Source: Tubulanus polymorphus (lineage: Eukaryota > Nemertea > Palaeonemertea > Tubulaniformes > Tubulanidae). Taken from it: DNA of 64,000 nt. The DNA lies in assembly GCF_964204645.1 (NCBI RefSeq), contig NC_134029.1, forward strand, positions 16,138,450 through 16,202,449, read 5' to 3'. Every line of letters starts with the position of its first letter. Within the stretch, counting starts at the first letter, position 1. The notes beneath the pieces are model-generated. The model was not told where the DNA came from. It ran no database searches and worked only from the letters and a program-made list of their open reading frames with translations. This document shows, in pieces, positions 24,060 to 36,236 of this stretch. The translations under genes and the position numbers were made by a program.

Positions 24060-24840
24060 TGTGCATACTAAAACTTCACATATAGTTCGCGCTCACCCTA
24101 GAATGATATTTTAGCAGGTTCCTATTTGACCCCTCAAAGTTCATCCTAAGATATCCGTCTGTCCCTATCTGCGTAAGGACAAGGTTTGCAGCCCCGCTCA
24201 TGCTCAATGCAGCTTTCAATCTGCAGTCTGTAACACCTACCACCTTGACAAACTATGGCTATCCTTGTAACCCATACGTCAGATGGAAATGGCCACCATG
24301 TGGTAGGGTCCTTCAAACTGGTTTAATTTCCTAAATCTCCATTACAGTAGCAGTACGCCTGATGATGGCTAATTGTATTTAGATAAAACATTGCTCAAAA
24401 TAAAGTCATTTTTATATAGAACTTTCATCTTTGGCTGAATTCATTGTGGGATTTCTCACGTTCTTACAGATCTATATATTATTGTAAGGTATTATTGTAA
24501 ATCACCGGAATGCAAATTACAAGTGCAGCTTGATCTCAAACCTGCGATGTGCAAGACAGGCACGCTAGACAATCAAGTTTAATCACTTAACTCGAAGAAC
24601 CATTATTTGTAGCTTAGATCAGTATAACAAAAAACCAGGGTTCAGACATTTAACTGGTTTTAGGGTACATCATATTGAAAAGAATCGATGCTATCAGAGT
24701 GCTATAATTGATTCGAGCGTTTATTACCAATTTGTTGTGAAATCTGAAAGAGGATACATTTTTTGTTCAAAATCAGGGTGTGCATGAATAATAGTAATAA
24801 ATATAGCTGCAAAGCAGCGATAACCGGTTTTCTGCTGTCT
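24060..24840. other. Unassigned non-coding sequence
   Basis: I see no gene, repeat array or splice-supported exon here. Confidence 0.4.
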
Positions 24841-25100
24841 TAGAATCCTGTTCATCGGTGGATTTCGACAAAGCATTTGATAAGGCACAACATCAGCCAT
24901 TACTAACTAAACAGGCTATTAGGAAACAGTATCGATGATAGGTCGCCCAAATGGCTCAGCAGTTATCTCTGAACGAAAACTTTGAGCCAAAATCAACGGA
25001 ACGGCTCATCTTGGAATAAGTCGGTCTAACTAGTGGAGTCACGCTAGGTAGTATCCTAAGTCGTCTACTGTTTAATGTCCTGACTAAGTAATCCAAATAC
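24840..25100 (+). pseudogene. LINE reverse transcriptase scrap
   Basis: VDFDKAFDK (RT motif A, about 24858) and GVTLGSILSRLLFNVLTK (motif B, about 25035) lie in order at the expected spacing, with several stops and frame changes between them. It is a very degraded non-LTR fragment. Confidence 0.65.
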
Positions 25101-25274
25101 TTAAAGGATTGTGCGTGCCTATGTATAGTAAGTAAAATATCGCTAACTAAAAACTTGAAGCGAGAGATTTTTATTGCAAATGAACTAGAACATGGCGGAT
25201 TTAGGTTCCAATTTCCGGTTCTGACTAGCGCCATCAAACGAGTAATTCAAGAACTTGAATTTGTCGATATCCCG

Positions 25275-26046
25275 TATTGGCCTAATTATTCAAAAGCTAA
25301 TAAAGTGGGCGACAAAACCAAAAAAATGAATTGTCCCGGGCGATGAAACCAAAATAATCAATTGTCGCGGGCGATAAAACCAAAATATTGAATTGTCGCG
25401 GGCGACAAAACGAAAAAAATGAATTGTCGCGGGCGATAAAACCAAAATCTTGAATTGTCGTGGGCGACAAAACCAAACTAATGAATTGTCGCGGGCAATA
25501 AAACCAAAATAATGAATTGTCGCGGGCGATAAAACCAAAATAATGCATTGACGCTGACGATAAAACCAAAATATTGAATTGTCGCAGGCGATAAAACCAA
25601 AATATTGAATTGTCGCGGGCGACAAAACGAAAAAAATGAATTGTCGCGGGCGATAAAACCAAAATCTTGAATTGTCGCGGGCGACAAAACCAAACTAATG
25701 AATTGTCGCGGGCAATAAAACCAAAATAATGAATTGTCGCGGGCGATAAAACCTAAATAATGCATTGACGCTGACGATAAAACCAAAATATTGAATTGTC
25801 GCAGGCGATAAAACCAAAATATTGATTTGTCGCGGGTGACAAAACCAAATTAATGAATTGTCGCGGGCGATAAAACCAAAATAATGAATTGTCGCGGGCG
25901 ATAAAACCAAAATAATAAATTGTCGCGGGCGACAAAACCAAAATTATTGTTTTGTCGCGTTATTTTAGTTTTGTCGTTTTGTCATTATGTCGCCCTCATT
26001 CGCATATTCGTGTTTTTTTTACGCATGGCCCTTATCAGCCACCATA
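25275..26046 (+). repeat. 31 bp palindromic minisatellite element, copy 1
   Basis: About 21 units of 31 bp lie between 25305 and 25975. Each carries TTGTCGC-GG-GCGACAA or a decayed form, a 7 bp stem with a 2 base centre, followed by AAACCAAAATAATGA. A unit with tgcattgacgctgacgat recurs at 25543 and 25760, exactly 217 bp (7 units) apart, so there is a higher-order repeat. The flank cattcgcatattcgtg...gcccttatcagcc is shared with copies at 55.7 and 57.0 kb. Confidence 0.92.
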
Positions 26047-26049
26047 CTA

Positions 26050-26410
26050 AAGCCTTAAGGTCGCCTAAAACTCGATAAACACTTCAAGCGACACAGCGAA
26101 CGATCTCCTTTCCCCCACAGCGAACGCTTAACCTAGTAGAGGCTGCTAGCCTATGTAGGCCTATGCATATGCGTAGGCCTAACATCCGGACAGATTGGTC
26201 GTAGGCCTATTGAATAACAACCCACCTAAATATCGTAAATTTTGTTTTAATGTTCAATCCAATGAGTCCGTTAATAAACGCAACAATTATACTGTGTTTG
26301 TTTGAGACAGTAAAGCTCAGTACCGGTAGGCCTAAAGTCGCGTCAAACTCGATAAACACTTCAAGCGACACAGCGAACGATCCCCTTTCCCCCACAGCGA
26401 ACGCTTACTC
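26050..26410 (+). repeat. Short direct duplication
   Basis: ctcgataaacacttcaagcg and the following acagcgaacgat...cccacagcgaacgctta occur at about 26071-26132 and again at about 26346-26406. Non-coding. Confidence 0.75.
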
Positions 26411-27640
26411 CGAATGTCAAGTGTGAGTCCAGCATACGGAAAGGATTGTGTTATATACTTGTATTTAGTAAATACCTTGTGCATTTGACAATGATCGGTA
26501 TGTACTGTGGGAAATATAGAGTATTGATGGAATTGATATAGAGGTTGAAGCCCGCGGCCGAATAAAGTAATATATTCTTTTATTTTGATACCTCGTCGAC
26601 AAACCAGCTTTTCTCCGCTATATCTCTTCGGCGTGTTTCGTTTAGGCCTACGACTCCCCGGTACACTTATGATTTATCTTAGTAAATACACGGTTAATTT
26701 GATAGAGAAAAATAGGTATTGCTAAACTAACTGCTTGACGCCCGCAGCCAAATCACTGATAGTAATAGATTAATTTGTACTGGATTTGACTCTCATGATG
26801 AGGTGAAACTCGCAGCTGATCCCCGGAACGACGTTGTAGTGACACACGTCGATTCGTCGATGTTTACGGCTCGACAGTGCTTTTAAAATCTAAAGTAGTA
26901 AATTTCCTGTATATCGGTAATACGATTTGATGAGGAAAATGGGCTATTGTTAAAATTTGTTTTTTAAAACCGCGACAGAATGTGCAATCTTTGGGTAATA
27001 AATTTGTTGATTTATGCTTGAATTGATAATTGATGTGACAAGAAACGTGCGGTAGATTTCGGAAAGAGGACTTAGAAAAACATGTCGGCTCTTTGAATGG
27101 GGCTCAATTTTCGATGTTTACGGCCCGACAGTGCTTTTGTAACGATGATTCTTCAAAATATGCATGGAACGGAGTATTTGTAGATCGAAGTGAGCTGAAT
27201 GATATCAGACGGATTGTATCGACAACAGCGGCAAGGTAACAAAGCCTTTGTTCTTTTAGTAAAAATAGTGTGGAAGAAAATAATGATAATAGTAATCACG
27301 CGGATATCAATAGGGTTTTCTGTCAAATAACAGAAAACCCTAATTATCATGAGGAATACAATAAAGGGTTTTTTGACTGATGTCAGAAAATTTTAATCAA
27401 AAGGACAACGTAAGAGAGTTTTCTGTGAAACAACAGAAGACTTCAATGATTTATGAACATTGTCACCATTATAGGAAAGCTGAAATAATGCTGATCAAAT
27501 GATGTCCAATATGAAACAACAAGATGTGGCGAGTACGATAATCATCAAGCTAGGAATGATGGCGTATCTAGAAAATCAACTATTAAGGGAGCATCTCAAA
27601 ATTCCAATAGTTGGTTCAATTAGAATAAATGTCTAATTCT
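26410..27640. other. Non-coding sequence around the hairpin cluster
   Basis: tgtttacggc(t/c)cgacagtgctttt occurs at 26866 and 27115, so part is a short repeat. I see no gene. Confidence 0.45.
27304..27455. repeat. Three hairpins in tandem
   Basis: TAGGGTTTTCTGT-caaata-ACAGAAAACCCTA (27310-27343) is a perfect 13 bp stem. Weaker versions follow at about 27364-27393 (gggttttttgactgatgtca) and 27414-27447 (gagttttctgtgaaacaaca). The spacing is about 50 bp. No protein was seen. Confidence 0.75.
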
Positions 27641-28662
27641 TTCTTATAATGATAATATAAGTTTATTTCTTTACTAAAGAGATACAATACAGAAATACAG
27701 TCATCACTATTACATAAAAGAAAAGTTACAGAAAGTACTTCTACATGGTAAAGCGTAGTAAAGAAAAAGGGGACCCCAAAGGGGGTATACTTTTAATGAA
27801 AAAAGCCTAATGCCCTGGCGGAATGATTGGACATGAAGTTTAACACAAGTATAGTATTAGTACAATCCTGTTATATGTCTTTTTCAAATTCCGCTTGAAT
27901 ATGTCGATGTTAGAAGCTTGTTGAAGTTCAGTTGGAAGAGAATTCCAAACTCTAAGACAATTAATGTTAGGAGAAAACATCCTGATATTGGTTCTGTAAT
28001 AAGGTAAGCGGAATTGATTAGAGTTACGGGTGTTGTGGGAATGAAGATCAGAAATACGAATTAAACTATTGGACAATTTGACAGGCAGCAGCACATGGAT
28101 AGATTTATACATCAGTACAGAATTTTGATGTCTTGAAGTTTGAGTTGATACGACTTTTTGAACAGTGGAGTAGTGTGTTCTAGAAAATTTACCCCATTAG
28201 CAATGCGAATAGCGCGTTTTGAAGCAAAATAAGGGGTCGTAACCTTGTTAGATAATTAGATGCCCAAATGATATTACAGTACTGTAGATATGGAAGGATG
28301 AAAACGTTGAATAACTTGATGAGCGCGGATCTAGGAAAAATTCGTCGTGCTTTTCTTAATACAGCACAGCTTGTTTATGTGGGAGTTCCATGTTAGACTG
28401 TCATCAATTATTACACCAAGGAATTTTGTTTCTCTGTTTCTAGTTATTGAAACATTACCCATAACAAGGTCAATATCATCAAGAATATTGATCTTTTTAT
28501 GGAAAAGCATATAATTCGTTTTCAACAGATTAGCAGATAGTCTATTGGAGTTTAGCCAGTTAAAAAGTTTAGTGAGCTCAACATTAGTATTTGATTGCAG
28601 TATATTCAGATTGGAATGAGAGTTCATGGCAGTCGTATCGTTGGCAAATAGTAAAAAGTTTA
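27640..28662 (-). pseudogene. LINE 3' fragment (RT thumb and C-terminus)
   Basis: On the minus strand, FANDTTAMNSHSN (about 28660, motif C with Asp to Asn) leads into ELTKLFNWLNSNRLSANLLK and KFLGVIIDDSLTWNSHINKL. After a frame break comes the typical C-terminal piece HNTRNSNQFRLPYYRTN with VWNSLPTELQQASNIDIFKR (28112-27840). It is 5' truncated, as is common for target-primed insertions. It belongs to the CR1/L2/jockey-like group by these motifs. Confidence 0.82.
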
Positions 28663-29147
28663 ATTACAAGAATAAACGATGTCATTAACAAACCCCTCCC
28701 CCAACCCCCTTTGATTAGACTCATGCAAAAATTGGAACAATTGATTTTTAGCCCACTTGGGACTTTAGTCCCAACGGGCTATTGTGTGCACTTTTTGTCC
28801 GTTCGTCCGCCTGTAGATGGAGTCCAGTTATTTTGGGAAGTTTTGAAGACGCTTCAATGTAATGTCTTGATATTTGGTTTATACATGTATCTACCCTAGA
28901 CACATCTTCAGCCCAAAAACTGGCCCTCTCAGATTCAAGATGGCCGACTGGCAGCCATTGTTGTTTGCCAAAATCAGCACTTTTTACACATTTTTGAAGT
29001 TTCCGAGGGAAAATTTGAAGACCCTTTTATCAATTACCTTGATTGTTCGTATATATTTGTATCCCCCAAGGGCCCATCAGCACGAGAAAAATTGGGTCGA
29101 TCAGATTCAGAATGGCTGTCCTGTGACCTTTTTTGTGCCCAAAAATG

Positions 29148-29198
29148 AACATTTCATGTTCAGGTAATTTTAGTTATGAATTAGAGAATTCTAATTCA
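29148..29198 (+). repeat. Copy of the NARS2 exon/intron boundary from 54.45 kb
   Basis: catttcatgttcaggtaatt and the following tagttatgaattagagaattctaattc match 54447-54496, including the last 17 exon bases and the donor site. The match continues into the adjoining GCCCACTTGGGA-family copy, so element and flank were duplicated together. Confidence 0.85.
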
Positions 29199-29719
29199 TT
29201 TTTAGCCCACTTGGGACTTAAGACGGAAGACGGAATCCAGTTATTTTGGGAAGTTTTGTAGACGCTTCAATGTAATGTCTCGATATTTGGGTTACACATG
29301 TATCTACCCTAGACACATCGCCCAAAAACTGGCCCTGTCACAATCAAGATGGCTGACTGGCAGCCATTGTTGTTCACCAAAATCAGCACTTTTTACTCAT
29401 TTTTAAAGTTTTAAACGGCAATTTTGAAGACGCTTTAATCAATTACCTTGATCTTTCATATATTTTTGAATCCCCCAAGGGCCCATGAGCATAAGAAAAA
29501 TTGGATCGATCAGACTCATGATAGCCGTCCTTTGACCTTGTTAGTGCCCAAAAATGTCAATTTTGGCCGGGATTCTGGGTCCTGTAGCTTCCTACGGGTT
29601 TGCCATTTCTCATTGCAAATTGTGACGGGTATTTGGAAAGGGATGTATTATACCTGAGACAGGTATTTTTAATCAGTCAATTATGACACAATTGGCGGCC
29701 ATCTTGGTGTCATCAGTAC

Positions 29720-30231
29720 TCATTCGTAGGTGGGAAAAAGTTTTTCGACATTCAATTGATACCTAAGCTGTCCAAAATGGCTCCTGTGACTTTTTTTGTG
29801 CCAAAAAATGTCAATTTTGGCCTGAATTCTGAGTCCTGTAGCTTCTAATGGTGTGCCATTTTTCATTGCAATTTGTGATGGGTATTCTTTGGAAAGGGAT
29901 CTGTTATACACCAGACAGGTATATTTGATCAGGCAATTATGACACAATTGGCGGCCATCTTGGTGTCATCAGTACTCATTCGTAGGTGGGAAAAAGTTTT
30001 TCGACATTCAATTGATACCTAAGCTGTCCAAAATGGCTCCTGTGACCTTTTTTGTGCCCAAAAATGTCAATTTTGGCCTGAATTCTGAGTCCTGTAGCTT
30101 CTAATGGTGTGCCATTTTTCATTGCAATTTGTGATGGGTATTCTTTGGAAAGGGATCTGTTATACACCAGACAGGTATATTTGATCAGGCAATTATGACA
30201 CAATTGGTGGCCATCCTGGTGTCATCAGAAC
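29720..30231 (+). repeat. 256 bp tandem duplication
   Basis: Two copies almost identical over 256 bp; cgacattcaattgatacctaag occurs at about 29748 and 30004. It lies inside copy A of the GCCCACTTGGGA family. Confidence 0.9.
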
Positions 30232-30759
30232 TCATTCGTAGGTGGAAGAAAGTTTTTCTATATTATATTCGTACCTGTGCACATTTTGTTACCACAATCA
30301 ATTGGAAAGTTGTAGCTCATGACATGGTCTATGATTGTGGTAAGTTTCAAGGACATTAGTTATTCTATATGGTCACTAGGGGGCGTTGAATAGTAGAATA
30401 ACTTAGTATTTCCTTATTATATTGGTACCTAGGCATATTTTGTTACCATGATCAATTGCAAAGTTGTAGCTCATGACATGTTCTATAATTATGGTGAGTT
30501 TTAAGGTCATTGGGCTTTCCATATGGTCACCAGGGGGCGTTGAATAGTAGAATCACTTAGTATTTCAATATCATATTGGTAACTAGGCATATTATGTTAC
30601 CACAATCAATTACAAAATTGTAACTGCTGGCATTTTCTATGATTTTGGTGAGTTTCAAGGTCATTGGATGGGGCGTTGAATATTGAAATTGTTAGATTGT
30701 TGAGCATCCGAAACCACTTCCCAAGTGGGCATGGTGTCCCTGGACCTCTAGTCTAATGA

Positions 30760-31720
30760 GAGACCACAGACAAAGATAAGACATTCTCACAAGTGTATTT
30801 CAATCAATAACTACTAATTGTAAAATTAAATTGCAAAATTACAAGTGAAATCTATCAAAACTCTAATAGACTTTATAAACTAGAGAAAAATATATCTAAA
30901 ATACCAACAGCATCTAAAAGAGAAACAGTTTAATCTACTCCTTGTAATGTATATATTTGAAACTGCAATTCAATTCAATGTTATCTTTATTGCACTGCAA
31001 TCAATAAATTGATAGTTCAGCAGTGTTGATGAATCCCGGTGGAGGCCTTCACCCACCAACCCCCCACCACCCCCTTTCGCGAGTTATTCTAATTGAAGTA
31101 TTTATCAAAATTTTGAGATGCTCCCTAAGGCATAAAATAAAAAAGTCTTTGTTTCCGGTCCCACTTGTAAGATTTTTATGGGAAAGTAGGGAATTTAAAA
31201 AAAAAATCTTTTAAAGAATTTTTTTCTGGGTGTTCAACACATAAAAGTAGTTTGTCCAGAGAGTCCAAAATCATGTAGAGTAGTCTGTCAGTACCATCAT
31301 ATTGTTATTGGTTGCAATCACAATATGATTGCAGTGTTTGCATTAGGAAAAGTAGTTATAGGGTCACTGGAAAATGTTGTAGGGTCACCCTAGCCGCTTC
31401 GCGACTAAAATCGCGCGATTCGTGCCGCAGGGGGAGCTCGAGGGGGATGTGCCCCCTATATATGGGGGGGTCTGGGTCCCCCAGGAAAATTTTGAAAATT
31501 AAGAGCCAATTTGATGCATTCTGAGAGCATTTAGCACAAAAATATTCTCAGAAAACCATTCTCAGAAATCCAAACATTCTTCATCAAAATGACAGAATTA
31601 AGAGATACACTAAATTTCTGGTCATGCATGATCACCTGTCTATTTCAGCAAAAGGTAAGTCAGATGAGATAATTTTAACAAACTCAGTTTATTAAGATTA
31701 TCTCATCTGAAACTCAACTT
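30760..31720. other. Non-coding spacer with a dispersed repeat
   Basis: 31127-31195 (taaggcataaaataaaaaag and on) is repeated in inverse orientation at about 53030-53108, next to a NARS2 exon. No gene was seen. Confidence 0.5.
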
Positions 31721-31728
31721 TTGTTCGA

Positions 31729-31756
31729 TAATAAATAAATAAATAAATAAATAATC
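31729..31756 (+). repeat. (AATA)n microsatellite
   Basis: About seven units of aataa/taaa in a row, at the 3' side of the hAT locus. Confidence 0.9.
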
Positions 31757-31821
31757 ATATTATTGTCATACAAATGTTGTTTCTTTATTCAGAAAATTCT
31801 TTCTTTCAAAAATTCTTTCAT

Positions 31822-33996
31822 TCAAAAACCATCAAATTCATCTTCATCATTATCATCACTATCAGTGCCAAGACCAAATAATTTCATTAGCTCCTCACTG
31901 GTGGAAGCAGACATTTCTTTTGGTGAAGTGCTAGCAATAGAAATCTCTTCTTCCACGAAATCATCAGCCTCATCATCAGTGATGTCTAATGAATCAATAT
32001 CTTCAGTCTGAACAGATACTGAGCAGACTGAAGATGCAACTGATGCAGTGGAATCCATGGTCACAGTTTGATTCTGCTGTTTTGGTAACTTTCGCCTAGT
32101 TTTACTTGAGAGCCAATGATCAACAGCTTTGTTGATTATTGAACTTGCTTGATCAGATTTAGGGCCATTGATCGAAACCTGCATCAGTGCATTGAGAACT
32201 TTATTAGGCATCCTGTTTCTTGCTTTGGTTTTTATGCGTTTAACGGCACTAGCACCCCTTTCAGGCCACGCATTTGAAATAGGTGCAGAATGCACTATTT
32301 CTAATAACTGGGTTATGATAGGGTAGAAATTACTGTAGGTGACATAAGAAGAAAACACTTTATCACATAATCTCTCCAGGGGGGTTTCAATTTCAATTGC
32401 CATATCACTATGTTTTGGCTTTTTTGATTTTTTTGCATTTTTCTTACATGAACTTTTTCTCTGTTTTTCTTCTTTGATACGAGCCTCAATTTTGTTTTGT
32501 TTCAAAAGTTGGTATTTAAAGCCATCATACTCCAAGTGTAATTTTCTACTTTTGTCATTATCACCTGGGAAGAAATGATTAGCAATTTCAGGTAACTCTG
32601 CTTTCCCATAGGAACTAAATTCAACTGTATGCTCATCAGGAATAAGTGTTGGATCGAATATTCCAAATGCATCTAATACGCCAAGACATCCTTCAAACCT
32701 GGCATCAATATTGTCAATCACCGACAGTTTGTATTTTGAATACAGATTCACAAGCCTTTTTTCAGTCGTTTCGTTTAACTGAAGTTCTAAAGATTTAAAG
32801 ATCCCATCATCAGCTATGTCCCTTTTCAATTTGATGATTGGATCAGGCTCAGACACTATCTTGTTTTTGGCAGCAGCAAAGCTGGCTTTAGCATACTGAA
32901 ATTTAGTTCCGAAGCCTGGAAGCAACGACTGAGAGATGCCAGAACTGGCACAATTACATTCAATATGTAAAGAACCCCAAGGCTTTTACTACTGTTTAGT
33001 TGCGCAAGAGGCCTATTGCTAATGGTTCATCTCTCTCTTCTTTCTCAATACATAGTGTTTGTAAAACCGCTACAAAATTTGATAATAGGGATACTAGAGA
33101 TTGTTCAATCGATAGCCATCTTGTCCTACATGCTTTCCTAATTTTAGTACTGACAAAATCTACAGAATTTGAATCTACTGCCATGGCCTTCAACTGGCTT
33201 TGAACTTTGACAAGATTTGATGTCCTTCTAGGACTATTTTCAAAAAATCTCCAAATATTTGTTAACAATTGGACAGCATTTTTAATCATATCTAAAGACT
33301 GATCAGCATCAGCACTTGCCAAGGCTTTTACTACTGTTTAGTTGCCGCAAGAGGCCTATTGCTAATGGTTCATCTCTCTCTTCTTTCTCAATACATAGTG
33401 TTTGTAAAACCGCTACAAAATTTGATAATAGGGATACTAGAGATTGTTCAATCGATAGCCATCTTGTCCTACATGCTTTCCTAATTTTAGTACTGACAAA
33501 ATCTACAGAATTTGAATCTACTGCCAGGGCCTTCAACTGGCTTTGAACTTTGACAAGATTTGATGTCCTTCTAGGACTATTTTCAAAAAATCTCCAAATA
33601 TTTGTTAACAATTGGACCGCATTTTTAATCATATCTAAAGACTGATCAGCATCAGCACTTGCCAAAGCCAGTTTGTGGCAAATGCAATGGATTGACAACA
33701 TAGCAGAGTTGAATTTCCTTTTCAACTGTACAGCTACCCCATTGTGTTTGCCAGTAAACGTAGAAACTCCATCAGAGACAAAGCTTGTCATCATGCCTCC
33801 ATCCAAACCATTGTCCTCGATTACTGAGGTAAAGGCTTTAACAATATTATCAGCATTTGCAGAGCCAGTCAACTCATCAATGGTCAAAAAGTTAGTTTGG
33901 GATTTACATGACCTTGACACTGCCCTAATGAAAGTAACAAGCTGCTCTTTGACACTAATGTCACTAACTTCATCAGTCAATAGACCAAACACACGG
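31822..33996 (-). pseudogene. hAT transposase catalytic and C-terminal region
   Basis: This continues the protein from 36241 after an insertion. It shows the first catalytic Asp block (RVFGLLTDEVSDISVKEQL), the second (FVSDGVSTFTGKHNGVAV), the insertion-domain CxxH (SIHCICHKLALA), RTRWLSIEQSL and the C-terminal dimerisation block (NAWPERGASAVKRIKTKARN, then LNALMQVSINGP). An acidic, Ser-rich tail follows. The family resembles KIAA1586/ZNF862-like hAT proteins. Breaks: a 343 bp tandem duplication (32976-33318 against 33319-33661), whose left copy has lost one base (ttgcgcaag for ttgccgcaag), and a frameshift near 32870. After the latter the 367-codon frame 32925-31822 runs cleanly to its stop. 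Confidence 0.88.
32976..33661 (-). repeat. 343 bp tandem duplication in the hAT gene
   Basis: Two adjacent copies of 343 bp are nearly identical, differing by one indel and two or three substitutions. The duplication breaks the hAT reading frame. Confidence 0.92.
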
Positions 33997-34000
33997 TTAT

Positions 34001-36236
34001 TAGGCCAGCCGTAGGCTGAGCCTATTACTATACAAATGGAGCGAATTTAAATGACATGGTTTCCACACAAAAGGCTCTTTTGCTTGCCAAGTGAGGGCAT
34101 ATTCGAACAAATCACGTATTTAAGCGTAATCCATTCTCGGAATCGTAGCGAGCAGAATTTTGAAATAGGGTCTCATAAAAATGTTTTCTGCATTTTTCAC
34201 GAAAGTTAAATCGGGAAAATTTCAATTTTTATCAGCCAATCAGGAGGTTGTGTCTTCCCTGTGATTGGTTTATCTGAAAATATCAGCAGCTGTTCACGTG
34301 AATTATCGCGATTTCATTACTGGCGCTTTTGCGCATGACGTCATGTATCAACACGCGACAATACTTCCGCGTTTGCTACGTTTTCGCTGATTGGCCCATT
34401 TACTGGGAAATTCCACAGAAGCCTAATGTGGTTTGTTACAAGCGCTGTGATTGGCCCGACCCGATTCTGGCATGGCTTTAGCTTAGTGGGTTCGAATCCC
34501 TTGACGGGTGAAGATGATGGATCCTATCAATATCTATTGAAACAAATAAGTTTCCCGGTTGGGCAGCCGCGGATATCTACCGGAAGTGTTCCGGTTCGAT
34601 ATTTCGAGGTTTCTTTGAATTTTGGAGTGATATTGAAATCCGGTAAATACCAGCGGTAGATTGTGAAAACCCATTGCATGATATTTGTATTACTTAATCA
34701 ACGAAAAGCGTCGGGGCCGCGCCAGGAGTTTTCGTGATTCAAGTAGCGCAATAGCCTACTTCTTCGTGTTCGTCCACCTCAATTTTCACTCCGCCGATCT
34801 CTGACACGGCTCTGTCCCCGTCGGCGCTGTGATTGCACTTTCGTACCACCAAACTTTTTTATTTCTATATCAGGGAGGTCTGGAGAATAAAAAAGTCAAA
34901 ATTTGGATATCACATAGGCCTGATTTCATCGAATAAGTCGACCATGGTCGTTACGTTTCCGTACTTATTACCACCTAAAACCGTCTGAACAATTTTGTCA
35001 CAACCAACATTTCGTTTACAGAAATCAGGTGTTCATGTGAATCCGCGGTATCGTCTACTGTTTTACTTCCGGGTTTTATTTTAAGATTTAAAATTGTATT
35101 TCAAGATCGATTTCTATGAAATCTTTAGTTGATTTGGTGTTTGGGAGGAATTTTTATTTGCTCTACAGAAAATTCATCCTTGACAATTGCGCAAGGTTCG
35201 CGAAAAAAAGGTTTTACCAAATCGGGTGTATGACCTTGATATGCTAATTAGCCATGTGCCCGAATTGCAAATTCAATCAAATTTTATTCTGCCAAAAAAT
35301 GTTAAATACAATTCGCTTTCCGAGAGTTAATGGTATGCTGCATGGAACAAAGTTGTTTTGAGATGGGTCTTGAAGCTATTGAGGTCGAGAGATAACCATC
35401 TAGATAGTTCGTGAGAGTTCCAAAGTTTTGAAGACGCTTCAAGGTAATGTCTTGATATTTGTTTTATACGTGTATCTACCCTAGACACATCTTCAGGCCA
35501 AAAACTGGCCCTGTCAGATTCAAGATGGCCGACTGGCAGCCATTGTTGTTCGCCAAAATCAGCACTTTTTACACATTTTTGAAGTTTTCGAGGGAAATTT
35601 TGAAGACACTTTTATCAATAACCTTGATCATTCATATATATTTGTATCCCCCGAGGGCCCATCGGCATGAGAAAAATTGAGTCGATCGGACTCAAGATGG
35701 CCGTACTGTGACCTTTTTTGTTCCCAAAAATGTCAATTTTGGCCTGAATTCTGAGTACTGTAGCTTTCTAATGGTGCGCCATGTTTCATTGCAATTTGTA
35801 ATGGGTATTCTTTGGAAAGGGATCTTTTATATCCGAGAGGGTATTTTTGACCAGGCAATTATGACGCACTTGGCAGCCATCTTGGGGTCATCAGTACTCA
35901 TTCGTAGGTGGAAAAAAAGTTTTTCCACATAATAATTGATACTTAAGCATATTTTGCTACTATAATCAATTGGAAAGTTGTAGCTCATGACATGTTCTAT
36001 GATCGAGGTGAGTTTCAAGCTCATTGGTTTTTTTTATGGCCACCAGGGGGCGTTGAACAATACAATAACTTAGTATTTCTATATTACATTCGTTCCTGCT
36101 GTCTGTGTTAACACACGATTTTACTATGTAAATGATATTGAGCAGGGAGTTTATATTGATAAATATAACCCACAGATTACATCATTTATAAAAAGCAAAT
36201 CTGACAGGCTGGCCATTGTGCCCCTTGGGGCTCTTG
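34001..36236 (+). mobile_element. Hairpin-ended insertion in the hAT gene
   Basis: It starts TAGGCCAGCCGTAGGCTGAG (imperfect hairpin) and ends GCCCCTTGGGGCTCTTG (perfect palindrome plus tcttg). TTAT stands on both sides (33997-34000, 36237-36240). Removing the insert and one TTAT joins SQIKDN to RVFGLLTDE in frame. Inside is a truncated copy of the GCCCACTTGGGA family (about 35420-36100), and the rest is non-coding. It has no transposase of its own. Confidence 0.7.
35420..36100 (+). repeat. GCCCACTTGGGA-family copy E (both ends missing)
   Basis: The match to copies A and D runs from aagttttgaagacgcttcaa to agggggcgttgaacaataca. Neither terminal hairpin is present. Confidence 0.8.

Larger units (their letters stand above)
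28749..30751 (+). mobile_element. GCCCACTTGGGA-family non-autonomous element, copy A
   Basis: It begins TAGCCCACTTGGGACTTTAG, whose first 33 bases form nested stems (AGCCC/GGGCT and GGGAC/GTCCC). It ends near cttcccaagtgggcatggtg, then tccctggacctctag. GCCCACTTGGGA near the left end is the exact reverse complement of TCCCAAGTGGGC near the right end. Inside are a 256 bp tandem duplication (about 29720-30231) and three ~165 bp repeats (30242-30700), each ending near agggggcgttgaatag. A second, 5'-deleted copy starts inside it at 29148. It encodes no protein. Confidence 0.75.

Noticed and set aside
25290-25941. Several overlapping frames with repeated FVARDNS-type peptides on the minus strand
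   Set aside because: They come from reading the 31 bp minisatellite in all frames. 31 is not a multiple of 3, so every frame gives a similar repeat peptide. The same applies at 55713-56225 and 56769-57054.
25305-25975. Regular 31 bp repeat resembling a CRISPR array
   Set aside because: There are no distinct spacers, since the whole unit is repeated. The setting is an animal intron with no cas genes.
29720-30203. Two nearly identical 75 aa frames
   Set aside because: They arise from the 256 bp tandem duplication inside a non-coding repeat. Other family copies do not keep the frame.
33000-33546. Plus-strand frames opposite the hAT gene
   Set aside because: Antisense to well-supported hAT sequence and duplicated only because of the 343 bp tandem copy.
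34426-34659. 77 aa plus-strand frame with a B-box-like GGTTCGAATCC
   Set aside because: No domain is seen. The B-box match is isolated with no A box or similarity to the other SINE-like pieces, so neither gene nor SINE is claimed.
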